From an uncultured Lachnospiraceae bacterium (GTDB lineage: Bacteria; Bacillota; Clostridia; Lachnospirales; Lachnospiraceae), in the NCBI GenBank assembly GCA_910589195.1, contig CAJUTC010000040.1, forward strand, positions 1 to 31,528: a DNA stretch of 31,528 bases, written 5' to 3'. This document shows positions 1-6,423 of this stretch, one piece after another. Both the position numbers and the translations under genes were made by a program. Numbering within the stretch: position 1 is the stretch's first letter; each line of letters begins with the position of its first letter. The notes below the pieces were generated by a model. That model did no database searches. It had not been told where the DNA came from and saw only the letters and a program-made list of their open reading frames with translations.

Positions 1-379
1 CTGTTACCGGATAGACCATTCTGCCAGTCAAAGTAGCATGATCGATCCGGTCAAAAACTTCAATATAAATCGTTTTTGCACCGAACAATTTTCCTAAATA
101 GAAAAACGGAACTGCTACGGCAGCACCGGAAGATATAATGAAATCCGGTTTCTCCTTCCTTAAAATCTTCCATGCCAATCCCGTATTCTTTATCAGCATC
201 TTCAAATTTCTGTTTGTTGGGAAATAGCAAGGGTACATCCTTTCATCTTTCAGAACGCTTCTGGCATCTTCCTTATCAAAAGTCACCCAGAATCTGTCCT
301 TATCCTTCCAAAAAGGCTTCAACATATATAGGTGAGTCAAATGCCCACCAGATGAGCCTACCAAACAAATCTTCATCAT
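1..379 (-). CDS. Alg14/PssD-like glycosyltransferase membrane subunit (3' end outside window)
   Basis: This gene runs off the left edge, so only the first 126 residues are visible. The start MMKICLVGSSGGHLTHL carries the GSSGGH signature of Alg14/PssD/CpsF-type proteins. These anchor a PssE/Alg13-like catalytic partner at the membrane and form a UDP-sugar transferase adding the second sugar of a lipid-linked repeat unit. Further matches are IISSGAAVAVPFFYLGKLFG and the IEVFDR segment near the window edge. The family is about 150 residues long, so roughly 25 are missing. The start is supported by GGAGGG on the minus strand 12 bases before the ATG. The gene lies about 100 bp after the recombinase homologue in the same orientation, which suggests one exopolysaccharide or capsule operon continuing leftwards. 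The family call is firm; the sugar is unknown. Confidence 0.85.
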   Translation of the reverse strand, partial: MMKICLVGSSGGHLTHLYMLKPFWKDKDRFWVTFDKEDARSVLKDERMYPCYFPTNRNLKMLIKNTGLAWKILRKEKPDFIISSGAAVAVPFFYLGKLFGAKTIYIEVFDRIDHATLTGRMVYPVT

Positions 380-485
380 ACCGCCAGTTCACCCTCCAGC
401 TTTTTTGCCCGTATATATGAAACGGCTTATAATCCTTACAGTTTTGTTCATTCATAATAGCTTAAATAACTTCTATAAATTATAT

Positions 486-1418
486 TTAGCTGCACCTCTC
501 CACCATCAATTCTCTTGCATACGATTTCATACTGCTTTCCTTCAAATCCTTCGGTGTCAATTTCTTTTCAATCCCTGCCAGTTTCCGATATTTATCAAAA
601 ATCTGAATAAACATTTCCATTGATAATGGTTTCCCGTACTTCGATAAAAACAACCGGCTACAGTACTCCCCATTGCGCTGGAATTCCTTCCGCTCATCCA
701 GCCACAATTCCATCTTTCTAAGAAGTTCCTGGGAATACAGACGTATATGGCAATCGCTCCCACGCTTCCTCCGTATCAGAAGAGCCCCTGTTCTCCTGTC
801 ATAATCCGGCGTTTCGATCCGCAAAAGTTCGCTGATCTCAATTTTATGATAAAAGAGCAGCTCCATCATCACCATATCACGCATACAGACGCGTCTGCGG
901 AATTCACTGTCCAGACCTTCATACTCTCGTTTCATCGCCAGGAAAAAAGCATCTGCGTCTTTTCTTGACAATAAGCCATGGGGAAACTGGGTTCCCCTGT
1001 TCTTTTTTTCTGTCCCTGCCACCGGCTTTAAAGGGCGGCAGCTATCTAGCACACCTTGCCGTACCAGATAAGACAGATAATACCCCAGCACCCGGTTTTT
1101 CCTGTAAACAGTAGAAAAACTTAAATTTTTCTCCATACTCAGGTAATCCAGATAAGCTTCCATCCACTCCTCACAGGTTGCTTTGGCCTGGCAGACGATT
1201 TCTTCCTGACAGGCAGTTCCGGCCCGGCAGGCCGTTTTTTCCTGCTGAGCTTTTCCTCCCCTAACATCTGCCCTGGCCTTGGAATCAGCCCATACATAAA
1301 AGTGCTCCAGATCCATCCGGTATGCCTTCTCTGTCCTGCGATCCAGGCCATTTCCAATTACATAGCTGTTGATAAATCCATCAATCAGGTTTCCTGAATC
1401 TTTCATCCCGCTAAACAA
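486..1418 (-). CDS. Tyrosine-recombinase homologue lacking catalytic residues, head of polysaccharide locus
   Basis: The 310-residue product follows the XerC/XerD plan: an N-terminal SAM-like core-binding domain (about residues 10-125) and a recombinase fold from about 150. The alignment anchors are RDMVMMELLFYHKIEISELL, LFLSKYGKPLS and YRKLAGIEKKLTPKDLK. The catalytic positions are wrong. The first arginine, normally in GLRxSEL, is E194; the HxxR box is K290-D-L-K293; and the protein stops at 310, before the usual His/Trp and nucleophilic Tyr. It may still bind DNA but should not cut it. Residues 55-84 hold about 2.5 copies of a 12-residue Cys-containing repeat. The TTG start has AAGAGGTGA six bases upstream; an ATG at 1406 is the alternative. 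The gene lies downstream of the candidate invertible promoter. A conserved regulatory role or simple decay cannot be told apart here. Confidence 0.8.
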   Translation of the reverse strand: MFSGMKDSGNLIDGFINSYVIGNGLDRRTEKAYRMDLEHFYVWADSKARADVRGGKAQQEKTACRAGTACQEEIVCQAKATCEEWMEAYLDYLSMEKNLSFSTVYRKNRVLGYYLSYLVRQGVLDSCRPLKPVAGTEKKNRGTQFPHGLLSRKDADAFFLAMKREYEGLDSEFRRRVCMRDMVMMELLFYHKIEISELLRIETPDYDRRTGALLIRRKRGSDCHIRLYSQELLRKMELWLDERKEFQRNGEYCSRLFLSKYGKPLSMEMFIQIFDKYRKLAGIEKKLTPKDLKESSMKSYARELMVERCS

Positions 1419-1679
1419 CCTCTATCACCTCTTAATAATTATAATTATTTGAATTTATATTTTTCGAAACGAACTCTCCTGCTGTTTTCGCAGAATGAGT
1501 TTCCCGACCAACCTCTCTGCAAATATTCCAGTTTATTTCATTATTTGAAGTTATTTGCCTTTTGTAAAACAGAGCCATATTCCGGCTATCAAATCTTCAT
1601 AAAGAAGGCATTATTTCACAGAATACACCATCTAAGCATCCCGCGACTCAGATCTCTGGCAGGATTAGGAGGCTTTCTC

Positions 1680-1707
1680 TGTTTCAAAAGGTATATGTTT
1701 TGAGAAT
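1680..1707. repeat. Recombinase-core-like site A (left inverted repeat)
   Basis: The layout is 11-6-11: left arm TGTTTCAAAAG, centre GTATAT (1691-1696), right arm GTTTTGAGAAT. The arms are partly inverted copies of each other, as in Xer-type core sites. Its centre is the exact reverse complement of the centre of site B, so the two sites face each other. Aligned in inverted orientation the two sites match at 23 of 26 positions. Confidence 0.65.
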
Positions 1708-1736
1708 TTTTTTCTTTCATCAACTTTAACAACATT

Positions 1737-1766
1737 ACTATAAAATTCTTGAAAAGTCAATAACAA
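1737..1766 (-). promoter_or_regulatory. Promoter inside the candidate invertible segment, pointing at the polysaccharide locus
   Basis: On the minus strand TTGTTA (1761-1766) and TATAGT (1737-1742) are separated by 18 bases, a good sigma-A pair with a 5/6 -10 box. A TTGACT at 1755-1760 offers a second -35 with a weaker -10 (TAATGT). In the orientation shown, transcription would run through site A into the recombinase homologue and on to the glycosyltransferase gene. Confidence 0.6.
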
Positions 1767-1806
1767 AATCTTACTTTTTCTTGGTCATCTTTACCAATCC
1801 AATATG

Positions 1807-1834
1807 ATTCCCAAAACATATACGTTTTGAGAAT
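1807..1834. repeat. Recombinase-core-like site B (right inverted repeat)
   Basis: The layout is left arm ATTCCCAAAAC, centre ATATAC (1818-1823), right arm GTTTTGAGAAT. The arms are near-perfect inverted repeats (10 of 11). The inner arm matches the inner arm of site A (ATTCTCAAAAC on the other strand) at 10 of 11 positions, and the right arm is identical to that of site A. Confidence 0.65.
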
Positions 1835-1878
1835 TTTTATGATCTTACATTAAAATGGCGGGTTCTGACGCCTGTTAT

Positions 1879-2187
1879 TTAATTTGTTATGTATAGTGTT
1901 TGAACCAAAGTTTGAATTAGAACTAATTCATCAAATTTTCGGTTAATCTGTTCCCATTCTTTTCCTATCAGCATGACATAAATGGTTTCTCCATTCTTAT
2001 CCTGGAAAACAAAAGTTTCCGAATGTGCAGTCAGATAATGTTGGTGAATAAATTGATAAAATAACTCTACATCTTCTGGTTCATTGATTTGTGTGGATAA
2101 CAAAAATGAACTTATATTTTGCGTTGATAGATAGCAATACAACTTGTCTGAACCGACAAAATATGATAGAATTAAGCCACGGAGCAA
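1879..2187 (-). CDS. Unrecognised 102-residue open frame, possibly a remnant
   Basis: I do not recognise this protein. It is AT-rich with no membrane segment or clear motif; the most protein-like stretch is FYQFIHQHYLTAHSETFVF followed by DKNGETIYVMLIGKEWEQI. There is no ATG near the front: the first usable codon is TTG at 2187, with no Shine-Dalgarno before it and an in-frame stop nine codons earlier. Its 5' end overlaps the toxin promoter on the opposite strand (2144-2172). Either the front of a gene has been lost, replaced by the toxin-antitoxin unit, or this is a chance frame. Confidence 0.3.
   Translation of the reverse strand: MLRGLILSYFVGSDKLYCYLSTQNISSFLLSTQINEPEDVELFYQFIHQHYLTAHSETFVFQDKNGETIYVMLIGKEWEQINRKFDELVLIQTLVQTLYITN
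2144..2172 (+). promoter_or_regulatory. Promoter of the small toxin gene
   Basis: TTGTCT (2144-2149), 17 bases, then TAGAAT (2167-2172) preceded by TGA, giving an extended -10. The predicted transcript starts near 2179 and has a leader of about 60 bases. Near its 5' end GCCA (2176-2179) pairs with TGGC (2206-2209), enclosing GCAA/TTGC, a fold typical of long-lived toxin mRNAs. Confidence 0.65.
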
Positions 2188-2241
2188 TCGTGTTGCAGGG
2201 TGTGTTGGCCTTCATTCGACAAAAGGATGGAGGTGATGCCT

Positions 2242-2331
2242 ATGAAAAATCATTTTGATTTTAAGGATCTAATGACCTTTGGTCTGTTCCTTTTGGCATT
2301 GCTTACATTCGTGTTTACGTTTTGTAAGTAA
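2242..2331 (+). CDS. Putative holin-like toxin, 29 residues (type I toxin-antitoxin)
   Basis: The product starts MKNHFDFKDLMTFGLF and ends FVFTFCK: a short polar head, then one hydrophobic segment (about residues 10-27). The LMxFGxFLxALLTxV pattern is that of the putative holin-like toxin family common in Firmicutes. These are small membrane peptides thought to depolarise the membrane when not silenced. The start is fixed by GGAGGTG ending 6 bases before the ATG; an upstream in-frame ATG at 2236 lies too close to that site. It has its own promoter and ends 8 bases before a hairpin shared with a convergent RNA gene. The patch is more AT-rich than the operons to the right. The family assignment rests on pattern only, as the peptide is too short for more. 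Confidence 0.75.
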   Translation: MKNHFDFKDLMTFGLFLLALLTFVFTFCK

Positions 2332-2336
2332 TTCTA

Positions 2337-2430
2337 CATAGCAAAAGCCACCCGAATACTTTGGCTAGTGCTTGGGTGGCTTTGCTATCTTTCTCATTGA
2401 TCAACCCCCTTGTGGGCGGTTGTTCCTTTT
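2337..2430 (-). ncRNA. Predicted antisense antitoxin RNA
   Basis: A strong minus-strand promoter (2437-2465) would start an RNA near 2430. It runs toward the toxin gene and stops at the hairpin 2340-2386, so its 3' end is complementary to the 3' end of the toxin transcript. Inside it, AACCGCCC and the GGGGGTT that follows can form a second hairpin. Convergent, 3'-overlapping RNAs are the usual arrangement of type I pairs in Firmicutes. RNA ends are predicted, not measured. Confidence 0.6.
2340..2386. terminator. Shared bidirectional terminator of toxin mRNA and antisense RNA
   Basis: GCCACCC pairs with GGGTGGC inside a longer arm AGCAAA(A)GCCACCC / GGGTGGCTTTGCT, with one bulge. Short T-rich runs follow on both strands, so both convergent transcripts can end here. 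Confidence 0.7.
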
Positions 2431-2436
2431 GATGTG

Positions 2437-2465
2437 ATTTTACCATTGTCTGCTTCATTTGTAAA
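2437..2465 (-). promoter_or_regulatory. Promoter of the antisense antitoxin RNA
   Basis: On the minus strand TTTACA (2460-2465), a 17-base spacer, then TAAAAT (2437-2442). Both boxes match 5 of 6 consensus positions. This is better than the toxin promoter, as expected if the antitoxin RNA is made in excess. Confidence 0.65.
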
Positions 2466-2496
2466 CCATAAATTTATCATTGCTAAGTGCTCTTGT

Positions 2497-3378
2497 TCAT
2501 CCCCGATAATCATTCCTAATAAACGGCTTATGAATTTGCATATCCGTTAAAAGGCCATATTTTTTCGGACGGCGATAGGCATTGCCGTGCACTTCATTCT
2601 CCCGGTAGCCGCGAAGCTGTTCCAGATCTAGTTCCGCCACATAAATCCCTTCGTTTTCGTCCGCTTGCAATATGCAGGTATCCCGTGAACAATCCAGTTC
2701 AGGAAGATACGCAACCCCATCAAAAACGCTTGAATTACCATTACATTCCGGTACAGTTTCCGGATAATTGCAAGTGGCGATGGCGGTCATGTTTTCATAT
2801 GCTCTGGCACGGAGCTGCGAAAGACGGTTAATTTCCATTGGGCAAGCATTTGGAACAAGAATCAGCTCCGCACCTTTCAGCATTAAAATTCTTGCACTTT
2901 CAGGAAATTCCCGGTCATAACAAATCATAGCGCCAACCATGACCTTACCGCATGCGGTATCAAGCTCTGTAACATAAAAATCTTCACCGGGCGTTAAATT
3001 CCGTTCTGCGCTAAAATCGCAGGTATGTACCTTTGCGTAGACGAATTTTAGTACTCCAAGCCGATCAAACAGAGCAAGGGAATTGCGGCAGCCGGTTTCC
3101 CATTTTTCAAGAAACGTGATGCCAATGGACAGATTCAGCCTTTTTGCAAGATTGCCAAATGTGTGGACAAAATTGCTGTTGCTATCAACCGCTTCTCCTT
3201 TCCATTCATCATCAGAACGTCCATAAATACGATACCCATTGCTCCACATTTCCGGAAACAGTACAATGTCAGAGCCGATTTCTTTTGCTTTTTTGCAATA
3301 CTCGATTCCTTTTTCCAAGTTTTCACCTTGTGTTTTACATGGCGAAATCTGCAGTAAGGCAATTTTTAACAAGTTCAT
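2497..3378 (-). CDS. Carbon-nitrogen hydrolase (nitrilase superfamily amidase)
   Basis: A single nitrilase-superfamily domain fills the 293-residue product. The catalytic triad is visible: Glu in LFPEMW, Lys in YAKVHTCDF and Cys in GAMICYDREFPESAR. The layout resembles N-carbamoyl-amino-acid hydrolases, N-carbamoylputrescine amidases and omega-amidases; the sequence alone does not choose among them. No signal peptide or membrane segment is present, so it is cytoplasmic. The start is uncertain: GAGGG lies 12 bases before ATG 3378 but only 3 before an in-frame GTG at 3387, and I chose the ATG. It lies downstream of the peptide-scavenging operon in the same orientation, separated by about 210 bases, so it may be transcribed separately. 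Confidence is high for the superfamily and low for the substrate. Confidence 0.85.
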   Translation of the reverse strand: MNLLKIALLQISPCKTQGENLEKGIEYCKKAKEIGSDIVLFPEMWSNGYRIYGRSDDEWKGEAVDSNSNFVHTFGNLAKRLNLSIGITFLEKWETGCRNSLALFDRLGVLKFVYAKVHTCDFSAERNLTPGEDFYVTELDTACGKVMVGAMICYDREFPESARILMLKGAELILVPNACPMEINRLSQLRARAYENMTAIATCNYPETVPECNGNSSVFDGVAYLPELDCSRDTCILQADENEGIYVAELDLEQLRGYRENEVHGNAYRRPKKYGLLTDMQIHKPFIRNDYRG

Positions 3379-3590
3379 AATTTGCACCAGCCCTCAATCA
3401 AAAATGTCCTTATTTCTATCGCTTCATTTGAAACACAAACACAAAAAATAAGCGTGAAGAGCAGCTTTTCTCCCTTATCTTATCCGATAGCATGCAGGGT
3501 CTAGGATGTAAAACATGCACAAAATGGAGAAACTCTTGTGTTTGCATTTCCTTTCTTCTTTTTCTTTCACATGTTATGCTTCCTCACGTA

Positions 3591-4331
3591 TTACCGCCTT
3601 TTTTGGCTCCGCTCTATAAGATCCGCAAATAATCGGTTCATCACCGGAGCAGAATCTACCAGATCCTCCGGATGCCACTGGACGCCTATCAGCAGGCCTT
3701 CCTCATCCTCCAGTCCTTCTATGGTGCCATCGCAAGATCTGGCAGAAACTTTCAGACCCTCGCCCAGCTTTTTGACAGCCTGATGGTGCATGGAATTGGT
3801 TTTCAGTTTTCCGGCTCCAAAGATCTCTGCCAGCCTGGTTTTCTCCTCCACTTCCACATAGTGAGTTAAATAAGAACGGTTATATTTTTGCAGATGCTGA
3901 ATCAGTTCTCCGCCTTTCAGGGATAAATCCTGGTATAAACTCCCGCCCATCAGTACATTTAGTGTTTGATGGCCTTTGCAGATACCTAACACAGGAATTT
4001 TTTGATCCAACGCATACATTCCGGCTTTCAGCCATGCGTCGTCAATTTCCGGGCGGAAGGGGCCGATTACTGGAAGCGGCTCCTCATGGTAGTACCAGGG
4101 TGTCATATCTTCTCCTCCCGGAAATAGAAGGCCGTCGCAGAAAGACAAGGCAGCTTCTGGATCTGCCGCCACGGATGCCGCCGGAATCAGCACCGGAATT
4201 CCGCCATTCATCTGAATCGCCCGAACATTGGTGCTTCCGGTAAATACATGCTCCCCGCTTACAAACAGGCCTGGATCTGTCCTTCTGGTAAGACCTAGGA
4301 TTCCTATCACTGGTTTTCCGTTATTTGCCAT
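3591..4331 (-). CDS. Gamma-glutamyl-gamma-aminobutyrate hydrolase family protein (peptidase C26)
   Basis: This is a class I glutamine-amidotransferase-like hydrolase of 246 residues, the normal size for the PuuD/C26 group. The nucleophile elbow is LGICKGHQTLNV and the His-Glu pair is in GVQWHPEDL; GLLFPGGEDMTPWYY is the usual oxyanion-side loop. Relatives cleave gamma-glutamyl bonds. Here it closes a peptide uptake and hydrolysis operon, so gamma-linked D-glutamyl peptides from cell wall are a plausible substrate, though that is inference. Start ATG is preceded by GGAGGG at 8 bases. The gap to the M42 gene holds two tandem 26-bp repeats (4355-4407). Confidence 0.87.
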   Translation of the reverse strand: MANNGKPVIGILGLTRRTDPGLFVSGEHVFTGSTNVRAIQMNGGIPVLIPAASVAADPEAALSFCDGLLFPGGEDMTPWYYHEEPLPVIGPFRPEIDDAWLKAGMYALDQKIPVLGICKGHQTLNVLMGGSLYQDLSLKGGELIQHLQKYNRSYLTHYVEVEEKTRLAEIFGAGKLKTNSMHHQAVKKLGEGLKVSARSCDGTIEGLEDEEGLLIGVQWHPEDLVDSAPVMNRLFADLIERSQKRR

Positions 4332-4354
4332 ATCCCTTTCCCTCCTGTATCATA

Positions 4355-4407
4355 CTTGAGTATATTTGGAATCTGATTAATTCTTGAGTACGTTTGAAAC
4401 TGATTAA
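4355..4407. repeat. Two tandem direct repeats between operon genes
   Basis: CTTGAGTATATTTGGAATCT followed by GATTAA (4355-4380) is repeated from 4383 as CTTGAGTACGTTTGAAA followed by CTGATTAA, with a period of 28 bases and about four differences. They fill most of the 82-base gap between the M42 and C26 genes. They could be a protein-binding site, an RNA-processing site or a slippage product. Confidence 0.6.
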
Positions 4408-4413
4408 CGTTTT

Positions 4414-5502
4414 CTATAATATATCCTGCCTGCAGATCCGCTGCAGTTTTTCTTTGTCCAGTTCCCGGATCACCTGGGCTGCCAATTTGGTTGCCGCCTC
4501 CAAGTCGTCTTTTGCGCAGAAATTATAATGGGTATGCACATAACGGCTTGGCACACCAAGTACCAGCACCGGAACTGCTTTTCCGGTTACGCTGATTTTT
4601 CCCGCATTGGTGCTTCCCCCTCTTCGTACCGCTTCCTGATAAGGGATTCCCAGCTTTTTCGCCAGCTCAATGGCATAATCAATAAAAACGGGATTGGAGA
4701 TGTAACTGTTATCCATTCTCCGGATCTGTACGCCACTTTTCATCCTTCCCTGAGCCTGTGACGCGCTGAAATAAAAATCATCGGAAGGAGAGCCTTCAAA
4801 TACAATGGCTAAATCCGGTTTTACAACCTGTGCGGTTACCATAGCTCCTCTGGTTCCCACTTCTTCCTGGGCCGCAAACGCGCCCACCACCTGGACAGGC
4901 AGCCTATCCCTTTCTTCATAGAGCTGATCCATAGTGTCCACAATACAGGCGCATCCGGCCCTGTTGTCAAAGGCTTTTCCAAAACAAATGCCATGGTCTT
5001 CATCATAGGAAAATGACACGTCTGGCATCATCGGATCCCCTACAGAAACGCCAAATACTTCTTCCACTTCTTTTCTGCTGGTTGCGCCGATATCCACATA
5101 AATCCTTTCGATATCCAATTCCTGGGATGTCCGTTCCTTGCTGTTCATAAAATGAATCGGTTTGGAAGTAATAATTCCCCTTACCCGCTTTCCTCTTTTC
5201 GTGCGAATCAGAACTGTATGGGCCGGAATATTGGTAATTATAAATCCGCCTAGCATAATAATCCCTAAAACCCCGTTATCATGAATGGTTTGTACCATAA
5301 AACCACATTCATCCGTATGGGCATCCAGTTGGATCACCGGCGAATCTTCCTTTGCTCCAGGCATTCTCACATACAAATTATTCATTGCATCATTCTCCAC
5401 CTGATACTTTTTGCAGTATCCGGCAATGGTACGGATTACATCCTCTTCAAATCCACTTGGCCCGAATGCGTCGGAAATCTGGCCAAACATTTGAATATCC
5501 AT
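4414..5502 (-). CDS. M42 family metallo-aminopeptidase (FrvX/YsdC-like)
   Basis: The 362-residue size and motifs fit M42 aminopeptidases, which form dodecameric tetrahedral shells that trim small peptides in the cytoplasm. Metal and catalytic motifs appear in order: LDAHTDECGFMV, GKAFDNRAGC, AAQEEVGTRGA (the Glu-Glu pair), the Asp/Glu segment IVFEGSPSDD, and a C-terminal YVHTHYNF histidine. RRGGSTNAGKIS is the usual substrate-side loop. Start ATG has AAGGAGAT about 9 bases upstream. It lies in the peptide operon, separated from the M55 gene by a terminator-like hairpin (5544-5569), so it may be made at a lower level than the genes before it. Confidence 0.93.
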   Translation of the reverse strand: MDIQMFGQISDAFGPSGFEEDVIRTIAGYCKKYQVENDAMNNLYVRMPGAKEDSPVIQLDAHTDECGFMVQTIHDNGVLGIIMLGGFIITNIPAHTVLIRTKRGKRVRGIITSKPIHFMNSKERTSQELDIERIYVDIGATSRKEVEEVFGVSVGDPMMPDVSFSYDEDHGICFGKAFDNRAGCACIVDTMDQLYEERDRLPVQVVGAFAAQEEVGTRGAMVTAQVVKPDLAIVFEGSPSDDFYFSASQAQGRMKSGVQIRRMDNSYISNPVFIDYAIELAKKLGIPYQEAVRRGGSTNAGKISVTGKAVPVLVLGVPSRYVHTHYNFCAKDDLEAATKLAAQVIRELDKEKLQRICRQDIL

Positions 5503-5543
5503 GGCTTTCTATCTCCTTTATCGTTCTTTCTATTGGTATAAAA

Positions 5544-5569
5544 TCAGGGCAAACACTTTGCTGCCCTGA
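5544..5569 (-). terminator. Internal terminator between the M55 and M42 genes
   Basis: On the minus strand TCAGGGC and GCCCTGA form a perfect 7-bp stem with a 12-base loop, followed directly by TTTTATA. It lies between genes of one operon, so it probably acts as a partial terminator. Confidence 0.65.
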
Positions 5570-5579
5570 CTTCATCCTT

Positions 5580-6380
5580 TTAATATACAACAAAACAATG
5601 GGCGGTTACCACATCCATCCAGCGGCTGGCTGTCAGTCGATCCGTAAAGGTATCCACCTGCTCCATCCCCGGGTAAAAGGACATTTGATACGCCCGTTTC
5701 CAATCCTTAAACGTTACTTCATAGGTAAACTGGTCTGGCAGCTTTACCTGACAGGCTGATCGTTCTTTTGATAATGCCTGTTTCACTCCTTTGCGGATCC
5801 CCTCTAAAACGTTTTTTGCAGGTTCACAGATAGTAGCGCCGCCGGTTCCGGACTTTGTAGCAACAGTTTCCATATCCGGCACCTGTTTTTTGGCAAGCCG
5901 GCAAATAGCCTCATCTCCGGACAAAAATAAAACCGGTACGCCTAAGCTGGCCGCTGTGTACGTGTTCAGCATAAACTCGCTCATATATTCCCCATTCAAG
6001 CGGATATACAGGCTGTTTCCTGTGGAGGTATGGCTGATGGAAAACTCCGGGTTTCCGGCAGGACTGTGGTATCCGATATATAAAACCCCGTCAAAGCTTT
6101 CGTCAATCCCCCACATCATATTGTAGGGATGGCCGCTTTTTCCCCTGATTAATTTTACGTAATCCGGCATTTGGAGGGGATCAATATTGGAAGCGTCACC
6201 ATGTCCGTCTTTCACCACAATCTCAGAAGCGCCCATCTCCTTAGCCGCCTCACAGGCGGCCAGCACCTCCCTTGTCATCTCCTTGGCAAAGGCCTGATAC
6301 ACCGCTTCGTTCTTATGGGCTTCTGACGGAATGGCAAGGCCGGCACAGCCCTCAATGTCTGCACTGATAAAAAGTTTCAT
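5580..6380 (-). CDS. M55 family D-aminopeptidase (DppA-like)
   Basis: Related to Bacillus DppA, a zinc D-aminopeptidase that forms a decameric ring and releases N-terminal D-amino acids such as D-Ala from short peptides. The family's metal and catalytic residues are in place: D8 and E10 (SADIEG), H60 (KDGHGD), H105 (GYHSP), catalytic H117 (SISHTSTG) and E135 (MSEFML). The 266 residues match the family. GGGAGGATG lies upstream of the ATG. The gene follows the ABC ATPase by 43 bases and is co-oriented, the same association with a dipeptide transporter as in the B. subtilis dpp operon. In that operon the symbol dppA belongs to this peptidase, not to the binding protein. Confidence 0.93.
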   Translation of the reverse strand: MKLFISADIEGCAGLAIPSEAHKNEAVYQAFAKEMTREVLAACEAAKEMGASEIVVKDGHGDASNIDPLQMPDYVKLIRGKSGHPYNMMWGIDESFDGVLYIGYHSPAGNPEFSISHTSTGNSLYIRLNGEYMSEFMLNTYTAASLGVPVLFLSGDEAICRLAKKQVPDMETVATKSGTGGATICEPAKNVLEGIRKGVKQALSKERSACQVKLPDQFTYEVTFKDWKRAYQMSFYPGMEQVDTFTDRLTASRWMDVVTAHCFVVY

Positions 6381-6423
6381 AAATAAATCATCCTCCCTTT
6401 TGGGATCTCCATAACCTTACGAA

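Larger units (their letters stand above)
1419..1879. other. Non-coding leader and switch region of the polysaccharide locus
   Basis: No convincing gene lies here. From right to left on the minus strand it holds recombinase-type site B (1807-1834), a promoter (1737-1766), site A (1680-1707), then a leader of about 300 bases ending at the ribosome-binding site of the recombinase homologue. A leader this long before a polysaccharide operon could carry an antitermination target, but I recognised no ops, LoaP or EAR-type element in it. Confidence 0.6.

Noticed and set aside
299..454. Minus-strand frame of 51 codons starting MNEQNCKDYKPFHIYG
   Set aside because: It overlaps the start of the glycosyltransferase gene in another frame, and the ribosome-binding site in this stretch belongs to the glycosyltransferase gene.
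1684..1840. The two repeats read as direct repeats, i.e. attL/attR of an excisable element
   Set aside because: A direct alignment matches almost as well (24 of 27) because each site is nearly palindromic. However, the asymmetric 6-bp centres match only in inverted orientation, and no integrase cargo lies between them.
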